Under the pieces are notes generated by a model. It did not search any database and was not told the DNA's origin. It saw only the letters and a program-made list of their open reading frames with translations. Source: Prorocentrum cordatum (taxonomy: Eukaryota; Sar; Dinophyceae; Prorocentrales; Prorocentraceae). From it: DNA of 64,000 nt. Position 1 is the stretch's first letter. Every line of letters starts with the position of its first letter. Below are positions 53,518-62,715 of the stretch, in pieces. The stretch is taken from NCBI GenBank assembly GCA_963575745.1, contig CAUYUJ010012780.1, positions 540,002 to 604,001 of the forward strand, given 5' to 3'. Both the position numbers and the translations under genes were made by a program.

Positions 53518-56240
53518 ATGTTTTCCCATCAATTTTCGATTTACTTGGGAGGAGGTCTTCCGCTTTCGCTACTGCCCCCAGAACCCCACAATGGAAGCTA
53601 CAGCCGTCGACGGCAACGCTTTGGTCAGCAAGTGGCGCCTCTCACAAGTAGTGATTCGATTCAGGAAGCCGCGGACAAGGGCAAGGCTACCACCGCGACC
53701 ACCCGACCCACGGAGTCCCTCGACGAGCAAGATCGTTGGAGACACCGCTCTGGATGTACATGGGGACGCAGTAAATGTTGCTGTGAGCCGCTGGCAGACC
53801 AGGTGTTGGCGACGTGGAGCGATGAATGCTTGGGTAAGACGGGCGATCAATTACTTGCGTTAGTTCATCCTATGACCCGCCTCGGTATCGATATTTTGTG
53901 CATCCAGGAGACAGGGATAACGGAGACATCACATTTCATTCACAATAGTTTTGTGGTTATTCTTTCAGGCTCATCGGATCATTCAGGAGGCCGGTTCTAT
54001 TCTGGCGTCGGCTTCATAATTGCACCACGCGCGGCAGGAGCAATCATCAGCTTCAAGCTGATATCCGACCAGCTTGCCACCCAGAAGCTCAAAGTTCATG
54101 GTGGGACTCTTGTAATTTGCTGCTACGCTCCGCATGCCCAATATAGTATCGAAATGAGGCGTGAGTTATCTGATGCTTTGTCGAACGCGTGGCAGCCAGC
54201 AGTCACACACAATGCTACAATCGCAATGGGTAATTTCAACACGAAGCTTTTCGCAAGAGAGACTGGAGAGGACGCCATCGTCAGCAAGTATGTGTTCAAG
54301 TGCAGGTTGCCGAAGAACTGGGAGAGGACGAAAAAGGAGCTTCACTTGGAAACCTGCCGGGCTACGGATACAATGATCGCCAACACCTTCTTCGAATTGC
54401 CCGACGAAAATTTGGTGACGTACTTCTCAGCGCGGGTGAATAAGATGGATGCCGTAGACGCGGTTGGCTTTCGCAAAAATATCATTGCTTGTTGAATGCC
54501 AACACGATGCATTGGATCCAGGGCTTGAGGTCGGACATGATCCATTGGATCCCATTGGCAACCAGGCACTTTCTAATGCAGTTGCACTTGCAGTTATCTT
54601 TGGGTACTTCAGCCCCAATGCTCTGGCGCCTACTTTGACACTGGATCAGCATGCCCTTGCCATTCGCACAGCAATGCAATCTGCATCGAAAGAGCTGCTG
54701 AACATCTCGGCTAGGAAGCCTCGGAGACCATGGATAAGCCAATCCACCCTGGATCTACTCACAGAGCGAGATCCAGTCAGGGCTGCGGGCAACTCAGAGA
54801 AAGAGACAGTGCTGACGAAACGCATCAGAGCTTCTGAAACTAGACAAACAGCGCGGGCTCGACGACAACCTTGTGGGGTCCGTGGGCAGCACTGCGTAGG
54901 CTCCGGAAGGGGCCACCCAAAAAGCCAGTACAGATACGCAACGCTGCAGGGCATCTGGTGGAGAGCAGCTTGCGGGCAGGCACAATGGCAGACTACTTCG
55001 AACACTTGCAATGGAAGATCACGCATCCTGACCTGGTGCCTATTGGAACCCACAAGATTGGCGATACTTTGCCGATAGTCACCTCTCTGTTTAGCATGAT
55101 CGAACTGACGGCCGCCCCGCGAGCTCTTGCCGTCGGGAAAACACCGGGGATAGACTGACTCCCGCCGGTTCTATGGAAGATGCTGTTGGGATCTCCAGAG
55201 GCCATGGCAAATTTGCTGCAATTATCTCAGAGACATACCAGCGGAGTGGAGGACTGCGCGCGTGGCGCTACTTTTCAAGAAGCGTGCACGATGTCTTGCT
55301 GCAGGCACTGCGGAGACTCGGAATACCAAATTGTTTTGCGGACATGGTTGCTGGCATCTATCGCGAACGGAACTTCGTTCTCCAAGATCCATCTGGGGAT
55401 TCAGGCGTGCGCCAGCAACGTGACGGCATCTCGCAAGGCTGCCCACTGTCACCACATCTCTTCATCATAGTTCAACATGTTATGCTCTTCGATAGGGATG
55501 TGCGCATGGAGGGCGCGCACCAGTGTTCTGATTTGCTGTACGCGGACGCCACGATGCTCACCAGCAGCAGCGCTGACAAGCTTCAGAGCTTGCTCGATGC
55601 GGTCATTGATGAGAGGAAGCGGTATGGTCTAGAGCTGAATTGGAAGAAGACCGTCCTCATGAGGGTTCGGAATACTGGCTCCTTCCGGGAACCGTCTGGG
55701 AATACTTTGGCAGTTGTGGAACAGACCGCGTACCTTGGAGGTCTTCTCAACACAACTTGCACTGCGAAGCCGGAGTTCACCCGAAGACTGGGGGAGGCTC
55801 GGGGAGTGTTCCAATTTTTTCAACAATGTTGGTCTCACGCAAGTGCAAACATTGCAAGGAAAGTGCAACTGTGTCGAGCGACTGTGGTGCCGAAGCTGTT
55901 GTACAGGGACAGGCTAAATGCTTTCCACGTGCAATGTCTGAGAAAAATATGTCGCATCCCGTGCGCCTATGTCTCAAGAGTTCCGAACCGCAGCGTGTTG
56001 GAGCGGACCTGAGAGCACGATCTGAGTAAGGACTTGCTCGAGCGCAAGAAGAAGCTCTACAATGAGATCGCCGCTCTTCCCGAGGAGCACCCACTGAGCA
56101 GGCTCATGTGCAAAGGAAATCCGAACCTGCCTCGAACGAGAACCGTTCACGCGGGAGGCCTAAGAAGCAATGGGCTCCCTGCGTCTGCGCAGCGCTGCCT
56201 TGAGAAAGGCGTGAGCTGCATGGGGCGCCAGTTTCCCTCT
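53518..56240 (+). pseudogene. LINE-2 ORF2: endonuclease/RT, inactivated
   Basis: Frame pieces give the endonuclease (GIDILCIQET, GVGFIIAP, and AMGNFNTKL where GDFN is expected). Next comes the RT (AVGKTPGID near 55150, GISQGCPLSPHLF near 55425, LLYADATML near 55535 where YADD is expected). The connection region follows (AYLGGLLNTTC, RRLGEARGVF) and a C-terminal helix KDLLERKKKLYNEIAALPEE near 56030. Frameshifts occur near 54480, 55070-55160 and 56000. The D-to-N in GDFN and D-to-A in YADD abolish both active sites. It is closely related in layout to the RT relic at 18573-19639. Confidence 0.85.
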
Positions 56241-56282
56241 GTGCCCATGCGCTGTTTAGGCGCCAGGCGTCTTCACTTCAAC

Positions 56283-56470
56283 ACGTGTGAGGGGTGTGCC
56301 AAACTGGGCGGCGGGGACGCATGCGAACTGCCCCACTGGGATCTTCGGTGGAGCTCCTCATGGGGCCACGAAACGATGTGCTGAAATGGGTACGGGACCG
56401 CATGCGAACTGCGCCACTGGAGGAACTCCCTATGGGGCTACGAAGCGTGTGGTCAGTGTGCCGAAACAGA
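56283..56470 (+). repeat. Satellite of about 90-bp units, continuation after LINE-2
   Basis: About two units (GTGTGAGGGGTGTGCC, GCATGCGAACTGC, CTTCGGTGGAGCTCCTCATG), in the same orientation as the end of the array at 52282. Confidence 0.85.
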
Positions 56471-56499
56471 GATATGCGGAAGGCAGAGGTATGGATGGG

Positions 56500-56542
56500 A
56501 GGAGAGAGGAGGGGGAGGAGGGAGAAGCAGGGGGAGGAGGAG
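56500..56542 (+). repeat. GGA tract with 3'-side target-site duplication of LINE-A
   Basis: GGAGGGGGAGGAGGGAG-type sequence ending in AAGCAGGGGGAGGAGGAG (56525-56542). These 18 bp are identical to 61588-61605 on the other side of LINE-A. Confidence 0.9.
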
Positions 56543-56553
56543 CGCCAACCGAG

Positions 56554-59500
56554 TTAGAGCAACAACTCCTTCATCACCAAAGAGCGGAAGCTAGCCTGCC
56601 GCGCCCTTGCGCGAATGGCCTCCGCTGCATATTTCCGAGCTGCACGCCTCCCGAGGACCCCTCTCCTGCGGCGGGCATTGAAAGAAGTGAACAACAAATC
56701 AGAGGCAAGTGCGATGGCATGCTGCTGCTCGCGCGCAAGACAAGGGGAGAGAGTGGCAGATGAAGAGGGCCACCTGTGGGGCAAAATACTGGCAAGAGGG
56801 TCAATCCCCCAGGACGGGGGGAGCTGGGGAAGCAGTTTCCTAACACAGGGAACCGCAACAGGACACGAAAAATAATGAGGAATGGTGTCGTTGCCAGGGC
56901 CCGAGCACCCGAAAACACACTGGGCAGTAGCTTGTCGAAACCTCCTAGTCGTTGGCCAGGCGTTATATAGGGATTTGAGGATGGATGTAATTACAAAACT
57001 AGGGAGCTTCAGGCCTACAGTATTCACACGAATAACAGTCAGATCAGCGTCAGCAGGAGTACAGGACTTATCCCAATATAACATTCTATGGATGACGAGT
57101 TCGGCAGGAACGACATATTCACGTTTCCGAAGGAGGAACTTGGTGATAGCTTGCTGGAGTAGTTTGGGTGGCTTGAGCGAAGGGGCATAAGGAATAGCCA
57201 TATACCTATCATATTCAGCTTTCATGAAGTAAAGGATAGACTGCTTGAAAAACGGGTGCAACTTGTACGCAGGGCAAAATTCATCATCATCTTCAGCTGC
57301 AGAGAGCCGATCACATATCACCTGAAACTGCTCAGACCTGATCGCTGTCCTCAACATTGAGGCACGGGCGAGAATACTGATGGACCTGCATTCGAGCGGC
57401 AACCCCAACTGCTTCAGGTGGAACATGGCATTGGGGGGAAAAGAGTGGCGAGGGGCCCGAGGCAGACGCTGATGACTTTCTCTTTCTTGCCTGATCAAGG
57501 CTTTGCTGGGCGGGTAAAATTGCCCCACATGCGAGCAGACAGGTACAGCATAAGTGTTGAACGCCTGGATGCTATTCACAAAACTGAGGCCCAGGTTGAG
57601 CACGTCACCGGTGCGGGAGCGCAGCTTTTTGGCCACAGGGTCCCAAGAAGAGCGGGAGCCATCCCAACCGATAGTGACCCCAAGGAGTTTCCCAGACCTT
57701 TGAATGAGGAACTTAGAGACGTTAAGCCCACGAGTTTGAAACCCTTGCACGACCTCATTTGCCTCAGCGATGTTGAGCATCACTATCACACACTTCTGGA
57801 GGTTGAGGTGCAATCCTGTAACAGCACCTGCCACCAGCAGCCGCTTGGTGATGTAGGGCAAAGACTTAAACAGGTCCCTGGCGACAACCGACAGGTCGTC
57901 CGCAAAGGCACTGAGCTCGAACTCCAGACGAGGCCGTAGCTGCAGGATATATCGAACAACGGGGTCCAGGACCAGGGCGAACAAAACTCCGCTCAAAGGA
58001 CAGCCTTGTTTCATGCCCCGAAGGGCTTCGTAGCCAAATCTTCCAAAATCTCCCAGGGTAATGTGCGTCCAGACATCTTCGTACAACGCAGCTATAGCAC
58101 CCGTCAGCCGAAAGGGAAGCCCCATTCGGTGCAGAACAGAAAAGATCCAGCTGTGCCAGACGCTCGGGAAGGCGTTCTTAAAGTCGAAGAGGGCGACACC
58201 ACTCTTCAACTCGCGAAAGACCACACCCCAGACCGTCATCATCCCCTCGATCGAAATAATGTTGTCATTCATCATCCTCCCCTTCACGAATCCCCTCTGG
58301 ACGTCATGGCAGGTTTCGGCGGCGACGTGGTTAAGGACCGAGGCGATGGCGGCACTAACGAGTTTATTGTCAGTGTTCGATAATGACAAGGGACGAACGG
58401 CATTGGCCTCTCTCACTTCCTCCCCCTCATTCTCGATCTCTCCTTTCGGTAAGAATACAGCACGGCAATGGTTAAAATGAGGATGGAGACGGCCTGATCG
58501 AAGGATGTGACGATACAGGTCAAACAAGGCGGTTCGGGCGACCAAGCCACCATGCCGCCACGCAGAGTACGGGACTCCGTCTGGGCCTGCAGCTGAATCA
58601 TGCTTCTTTGCCTGAAGCAGCTCAAAGAAGGCGGGCCCCTCCAGAATCCAATCATATCTCTGGTGAGATGCAGTCACATACTGTTCACCTGAGCCATCTA
58701 CTGTTTGGATGAACCCAACCAGCGGATGAGCGTCCCCTGGAGCATCGTTATCGGCAAGATTTTCAGGTTCATGTCGATTATCAAAAACTTGTCCCCAATG
58801 ACGGGCCAGAAGATAAGCAGCCTCGTTAGGATCAGAATGCACCTCACCATCAGGGCCACGAACAGCGGAGAGCCTGATGCGCGGCCGTGCCGCAGCCCAT
58901 GCAGAAGACAGGCGGCGAACTCTACGGATAGCCTGCTCTGCAGCAACGGAACCTTCGGGCATATCTCGCAGAACCTGTTGCTCCTCCTCCTCATACAGTG
59001 ATGACATAAGCTCTGCTAGATGAGTATGAAATGCACCTTGATCTATCCAACACATGGTACTCGGGTTAAAAAACGCAAACAACTTGCGATACCCACGACA
59101 AGCACGGAAGGCGTGCACACTGCTGACAGAGCGGGCAGCGCGAACAAGCTTGAGAGAGCAGGCCGCTCTCTCTGGGTCAGACTTGGCCCCTGCAACCTCC
59201 ACGAAGCGGCGAACATCCCCAGCAGCGATGTGAAATATTTCTTTTATCTCAGCAACCCGAAGTTGAGGTTCATTACTTAGACTAGTAGCTGCAATGTGAT
59301 CTTCCACGTATTCCTGAAACTGGGGGCGACGAGCAATCCAAGAAGGGATGTTCTGCATGCTGGCTTCAGGGGCGCGAGGAGGGCGAATGCACAAAAAGAC
59401 GGGGACGTGGTCTGAGGGCTCATCCTTCGCGGTGACCTCCCAGGAGACACCTGTGTTCGGCCTATGGTCCAGCAGGGTGGGAGTGTCCAAGTTAATGTAT

Positions 59501-60441
59501 AACCGGTCGAGCCTTGCATATGACTGACGACCACGGATAACTGCACGATGTGTAAAAGCAGTCTGCTCTACCTCGCTGTATGACGGGAAGATACTGTCGA
59601 AAACTGTAGCAAGCCTGGATGGAGAGGGAGATGAGTGCGGAGGAAGGACGTAGTACCTGGCTTCACCTTGCTCGTGATAGTTGAAATCACCCATGATAAT
59701 GCTGCATGCCTGAAACTGAGGAAGGAGATGACGCGAGAGACGACTGAGAACGTTACGATTATAGCCTTCAGACCAGTCTGGATCCAAGTGAAGCCCCGAC
59801 AACTGCAGGATGCCTTTGCTCCCGACAAGCGTGAGAGAGAGGATGCGACCGTGGATGCACTGATACTCAGAGACAGAATCGAACAGCGAAATCAGAGTTT
59901 TCCTGACAAGGAACACAATACCCCCAGCATGAGCATCCTCGACAAAAGACCCGAAGACCTGGAAGTCCTGATAATCTTTCTCCAGAGCACTGAGGTCCCC
60001 CACCTGACCGTGAGTCTCCTGTACACAGATTACACCCATTTTCCTCGAGAGCCTGGCCAACGCTTTAAACTTTTTGACGCCATGAAGGAAGGGGGCGGAA
60101 GGGGAGTGAAAAAGAGTCTGTGCATTCCAAGAGCACACGCGCAGCGGCTGCACGGGGAGAAAAGGCTTGGCCACCCTAGGGCCAAAGAGCTCGCGCTGGC
60201 AAGGGCCTACTGTACCCCCAGTAGACCATGAGGCTGGAGTGGAGCTGGTGCCTGACGATGGCAAGGTGGAAGGCGATGGCGAGGAGGCAGAAGTAGACGC
60301 AGTACTCCCAGGACTGCCGGTACTTGGCGCCAACGCCGGTGCCGAGGGGGGTGCAGCAGAGGCCGCAGATAGAGAAGTAGAGGAACATAAGTTGACATTG
60401 AATTCTGAACCAGCCTCCGATGAGCATGACGATTGTGTTTG
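56554..60441 (-). CDS. LINE-A ORF2: APE-type endonuclease, reverse transcriptase, zinc knuckle
   Basis: The frame continues without any break from the codon after ORF1's TAG (60441) to TAA 56554, 1,295 residues. It nicks DNA and performs target-primed reverse transcription. Numbering from 60441: a Ser/Thr/Pro-rich linker (1-75); endonuclease with CSWNAQT (N106), CVQETH (E142), MGDFNYH (D252, N254), YARLDRLY (R310, D312) and EPSDHVP (D344, H345); RT with AAGPDG (617-622), ALFDFKNAF (D753), KQGCPLSG (811-818) and SAFADDLSV (ADD 847-849); zinc knuckle CVFGCSGPGNDTIPHYFSCP (1175-1194); basic C terminus. The first Met is residue 135, inside the endonuclease and after N106, so no ATG start can give a complete enzyme. 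A Leu (TTG) codon at 60333 is the only conventional alternative start upstream. Translation by readthrough of the UAG (followed by CAA) or from a non-AUG codon is therefore likely. Alternatively the TAG is a point nonsense mutation in a single-ORF element. Confidence 0.92.
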   Translation of the reverse strand, partial: QTQSSCSSEAGSEFNVNLCSSTSLSAASAAPPSAPALAPSTGSPGSTASTSASSPSPSTLPSSGTSSTPASWSTGGTVGPCQRELFGPRVAKPFLPVQPLRVCSWNAQTLFHSPSAPFLHGVKKFKALARLSRKMGVICVQETHGQVGDLSALEKDYQDFQVFGSFVEDAHAGGIVFLVRKTLISLFDSVSEYQCIHGRILSLTLVGSKGILQLSGLHLDPDWSEGYNRNVLSRLSRHLLPQFQACSIIMGDFNYHEQGEARYYVLPPHSSPSPSRLATVFDSIFPSYSEVEQTAFTHRAVIRGRQSYARLDRLYINLDTPTLLDHRPNTGVSWEVTAKDEPSDHVPVFLCIRPPRAPEASMQNIPSWIARRPQFQEYVEDHIAATSLSNEPQLRVAEIKEIFHIAAGDVRRFVEVAGAKSDPERAACSLKLVRAARSVSSVHAFRACRGYRKLFAFFNPSTMCWIDQGAFHTHLAELMSSLYEEEEQQVLRDMPEGSVAAEQAIRRVRRLSSAWAAARPRIRLSAVRGPDGEVHSDPNEAAYLLARHWGQVFDNRHEPENLADNDAPGDAHPLVGFIQTVDGSGEQYVTASHQRYDWILEGPAFFELLQAKKHDSAAGPDGVPYSAWRHGGLVARTALFDLYRHILRSGRLHPHFNHCRAVFLPKGEIENEGEEVREANAVRPLSLSNTDNKLVSAAIASVLNHVAAETCHDVQRGFVKGRMMNDNIISIEGMMTVWGVVFRELKSGVALFDFKNAFPSVWHSWIFSVLHRMGLPFRLTGAIAALYEDVWTHITLGDFGRFGYEALRGMKQGCPLSGVLFALVLDPVVRYILQLRPRLEFELSAFADDLSVVARDLFKSLPYITKRLLVAGAVTGLHLNLQKCVIVMLNIAEANEVVQGFQTRGLNVSKFLIQRSGKLLGVTIGWDGSRSSWDPVAKKLRSRTGDVLNLGLSFVNSIQAFNTYAVPVCSHVGQFYPPSKALIRQERESHQRLPRAPRHSFPPNAMFHLKQLGLPLECRSISILARASMLRTAIRSEQFQVICDRLSAAEDDDEFCPAYKLHPFFKQSILYFMKAEYDRYMAIPYAPSLKPPKLLQQAITKFLLRKREYVVPAELVIHRMLYWDKSCTPADADLTVIRVNTVGLKLPSFVITSILKSLYNAWPTTRRFRQATAQCVFGCSGPGNDTIPHYFSCPVAVPCVRKLLPQLPPSWGIDPLASILPHRWPSSSATLSPCLAREQQHAIALASDLLFTSFNARRRRGVLGRRAARKYAAEAIRARARQASFRSLVMKELLL

Positions 60442-60444
60442 CTA
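60442..60444 (-). promoter_or_regulatory. Single TAG separating in-frame ORF1 and ORF2, candidate readthrough site
   Basis: The stop reads ATC TAG CAA ACA on the sense strand. TAG followed by CAA matches the first part of the known plant-virus leaky context UAG-CAR-YYA, but the next codon does not fit YYA. Because ORF2 lacks a usable ATG, this codon must be bypassed, reinitiated around, or be a mutation. Confidence 0.55.
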
Positions 60445-61425
60445 GATGTAGGCACCACGAGTGTTGATGTCCGCCATGATCGTGCTCAGCTTGTCTACGT
60501 CGATCTCGAAGTAGTCGCACGTAGGCTGGTCCACGTCGAAGGTGAAGGCGGCATGATTCACATCAGTGCAAGTCACCAGAGGCCATACATCCTCACCGTC
60601 AGTCCAATGAATGGTGCCCTTGTAGCCATTGATGATGGGCTTGCTCTGCGCCGTGTACTTTGGGCTCTCAGCAAAGAGCTCGATGATCGGGTCCCAGCAT
60701 CGGCTGAGGGCGCGCTGTGTGGTTCTGACGTCCTTCGGCAAATCCGTCCGAGACTTGAGGAAGTGGATCCCACCATCCCTGGGGTCCTGCCATGTGGCGT
60801 GGGCATTGTTGAAGGCCTCCGAGAACTCTTTCGCCAGGGCCTCGCTGGTGAAGGTGAGACTGTACGACTGACTAATCCGATGAAACTGAGGGGTTACATT
60901 GTTGACCATGATGTCCGTCATGATCTGGCTCTTGACCTGCTCAAAGTGAGCTTGGCGTTTGCTGGCGAGCAAGGGCCTGGGGAAAGATCCAATCCATCTG
61001 CGGCACTTGTCGAATGAGTATGAGCGAGAATTGAGCGGTCCTGGCGGTGCTGGCACGTTTGCCTCGAGTTCACCTTCATGTCGATTGCGTTTGTGCCTGG
61101 GCTCGCTATCCTGCCGTCGACTCTCCGATGCGGAAGAACTCGGAGGACCAGTCGAACTTGATCCCCTGGACTGAGCCTGCAGAATGGCGATCGCGGCCGA
61201 GTGCTTGTTCACTGTCTCCTGAACTGACTTCAGATGTGCCGTCTGAATCGCTATGGCAGCATTCTGGTCATCGAGCCTCAAGTTGACTGAGTTCGAGAGC
61301 ACTCCAAACTGCTCTGTGCAGCTTGCCTGAATGGAGGTCTGCATGGCCTGGATCTGCTGCGTAATGCTGGCATTCAGATTATTCTGCATCTGATTCATGA
61401 GCTCCGTCATGGAAGCGTCTGCCAT
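60442..61425 (-). CDS. LINE-A ORF1: coiled-coil nucleic-acid-binding protein
   Basis: 327 codons from ATG 61425 to TAG 60442. I chose this ATG because it is in an optimal GCCATGG context. An in-frame GTG lies 24 nt upstream but is unlikely to be used. Residues about 5-85 are Gln/Ala/Leu-rich with heptad-like spacing (MTELMNQMQNNLNASITQQI onward), probably a coiled coil for trimerisation. A Ser-rich and then basic segment (PRHKRNRHE) follows near 108. From about 135 on (RRWIGSFPRPLLASKRQAHF and beyond) the sequence looks like an alpha/beta RNA-binding fold. In LINEs this protein packages the RNA. It is in frame with ORF2, so readthrough would give an ORF1-ORF2 fusion of 1,623 residues. Confidence 0.85.
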   Translation of the reverse strand: MADASMTELMNQMQNNLNASITQQIQAMQTSIQASCTEQFGVLSNSVNLRLDDQNAAIAIQTAHLKSVQETVNKHSAAIAILQAQSRGSSSTGPPSSSASESRRQDSEPRHKRNRHEGELEANVPAPPGPLNSRSYSFDKCRRWIGSFPRPLLASKRQAHFEQVKSQIMTDIMVNNVTPQFHRISQSYSLTFTSEALAKEFSEAFNNAHATWQDPRDGGIHFLKSRTDLPKDVRTTQRALSRCWDPIIELFAESPKYTAQSKPIINGYKGTIHWTDGEDVWPLVTCTDVNHAAFTFDVDQPTCDYFEIDVDKLSTIMADINTRGAYI

Positions 61426-61564
61426 GGCACGAGTGAGTGCGCTGCGCACTCGGACAAAGAGGAAAAAATTGTGTCCGCCTGGGCTCGCACCCAGATCGCC
61501 CCCTGAAGAGGGCTGCCCGCTCAGTGCGACTGGGCAAAGGGAAATCCTGCTGCCGCTGTTGGCA

Positions 61565-61586
61565 CTTGAGCCAAAATGGCAACGGA
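61565..61586 (-). other. Spliced leader (one mismatch) at LINE-A 5' end
   Basis: The minus strand matches the dinoflagellate SL at 21 of 22 positions (A to T at position 6: CCGTTGCCATTTTGGCTC). One base (61587) separates it from the target duplication, so the SL is the extreme 5' end of the inserted cDNA. Confidence 0.92.
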
Positions 61587-61587
61587 A

Positions 61588-61640
61588 AAGCAGGGGGAGG
61601 AGGAGGAGGAGGAGGAGGAGGAGGAGGAGGAGGAGGAGGA
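61588..61640 (+). repeat. 5'-side target-site duplication and GGA microsatellite
   Basis: AAGCAGGGGGAGGAGGAG (61588-61605), identical to 56525-56542, running into a pure GGA tract to about 61640. Confidence 0.92.
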
Positions 61641-61993
61641 CAAGCTAGGTGCGCTCGCGTCATATCCGTCGTCCTATCCACCCCTCCCGTCCCTAATCAT
61701 GGCGTAGATCTCCTCTCTATTCACACAGTCGGATGTCGCAGCATGAAGTAGCATCACATTGCATATAGTGGTGCTGAAGATCAGCGCGTAGCATGACAAC
61801 ATAATTAGCGTTAGCATGGCGTGGCGACACCCCAAAGTGGGGTGGCTTCTGCGGCCCAAAACATCAACGAATCGACACCGGATGTGTAATCGCTTCCGAT
61901 GTTTTTGTCGGGGGGGGCGTTTTCTAGATTTTGGGGCCTACTTGAAGGGCCGAAAACCATGCCGTGGCATGGCACTGGAAATAATGACTGACG
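61641..61993. other. Intergenic, no gene seen
   Basis: No coding or repeat feature recognised. Confidence 0.5.
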
Positions 61994-62175
61994 CCAGCGC
62001 TGCAGCGGGAGCAAGGTTCGGAACGAGCAGAAGCGCGGAAATGAGGCCAGCGCTGCAGCGGGAACACGGTTCGGAACGAGCGGAAGCACGGAAATGAGGC
62101 CAGCACTGCAGCGGGAACACGATTCGGAACGAGCGGAGGCCCAATAATGAGGCCTGCGCTGCAGCGGGAACAACA
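61994..62175 (+). repeat. 53-bp tandem repeat, about 3.5 copies
   Basis: Units begin CCAGCGCTGCAGCGGGA at 61994, 62047, 62100 and 62153, each with GGTTCGGAACGAGCGGAAGC in the middle. Confidence 0.92.
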
Positions 62176-62715
62176 TTTTGAGAAAAGCCCAACGAAAACC
62201 CCGTTCCCGGGAATTCTGTGTACAAAGCAATACGCGGAGGGGGGCCAGGCAACTTCCCGACGTCATCAGGAGAGAGAGAGAGAGAGGGGAATAGTATTCA
62301 TATTGTGTAATTATTGCGGAAGAGGAGGAGGCGCAGGAGAAGGGGGGAAGGAACACGGGCGCTCTCTTCAAAACGAGGACCCCAAACCACAAGATGGTTG
62401 GGAACAAGACGGGGAAACCGACTGGGTGAAACGAACGGGGTACAGCTGGGCAAGATGTGCGCCATCACACGATCGGCACCAATGCTGCGGTCATCCTCCA
62501 CCCCCCCACACATCTCACTACATCTGCCCCCCCCCACATCTCACTACATCACATGCCTTGCAGCAGAGGCTGCAAGGCTATAGGGCTATCAGACTGCAAA
62601 GAACAGAAATCCAGAATCACTCCCGGGAGAAGGTCCTGGCGTTCACCCCATCTTGGGTGGCCACCAAGCCGGGCGCCAGGGGGGCAGCGCGCACCACTCC
62701 TCTAAGACGCAAGGT
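62176..62715. other. Intergenic, no gene seen
   Basis: A short GA run at 62273-62288 and the direct repeat CCCCCCCACATCTCACTACATC (about 62500-62550). No gene supportable. Confidence 0.5.

Larger units (their letters stand above)
52283..56282 (+). mobile_element. LINE-2: decayed non-LTR retrotransposon inside the satellite
   Basis: The satellite breaks off after GGGGCCAAGAA at 52282 and resumes with ACGTGTGAGGGG at 56283, bracketing 4,000 bp of LINE. The first ten bases, TTGGCTCAAG, equal the 3' end of the dinoflagellate SL, so the element probably began with an SL, now truncated. ORF1 and ORF2 follow but are broken. No clear long target duplication is seen at the junctions. Confidence 0.82.
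56543..61587 (-). mobile_element. LINE-A: full-length SL-tagged non-LTR retrotransposon
   Basis: A 5.04-kb element bounded by a perfect 18-bp target duplication. In sense order it has an SL with one mismatch, a 5' UTR of 139 nt, ORF1 (ATG 61425 to TAG 60442), ORF2 in the same frame (to TAA 56554), and only 11 nt (CTCGGTTGGCG) before the target duplication. There is no A tail. All endonuclease, RT and zinc-knuckle signatures I checked are present. A complete SL, complete ORFs and a perfect duplication point to a recent, possibly active copy. It is inserted in a GGA/CCT tract with CCT as sense strand. Confidence 0.92.

Noticed and set aside
58010-58480. Plus-strand frames across LINE-A ORF2 (for example 58061-58480)
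   Set aside because: Antisense shadows of the RT domain,which is fully explained on the minus strand.
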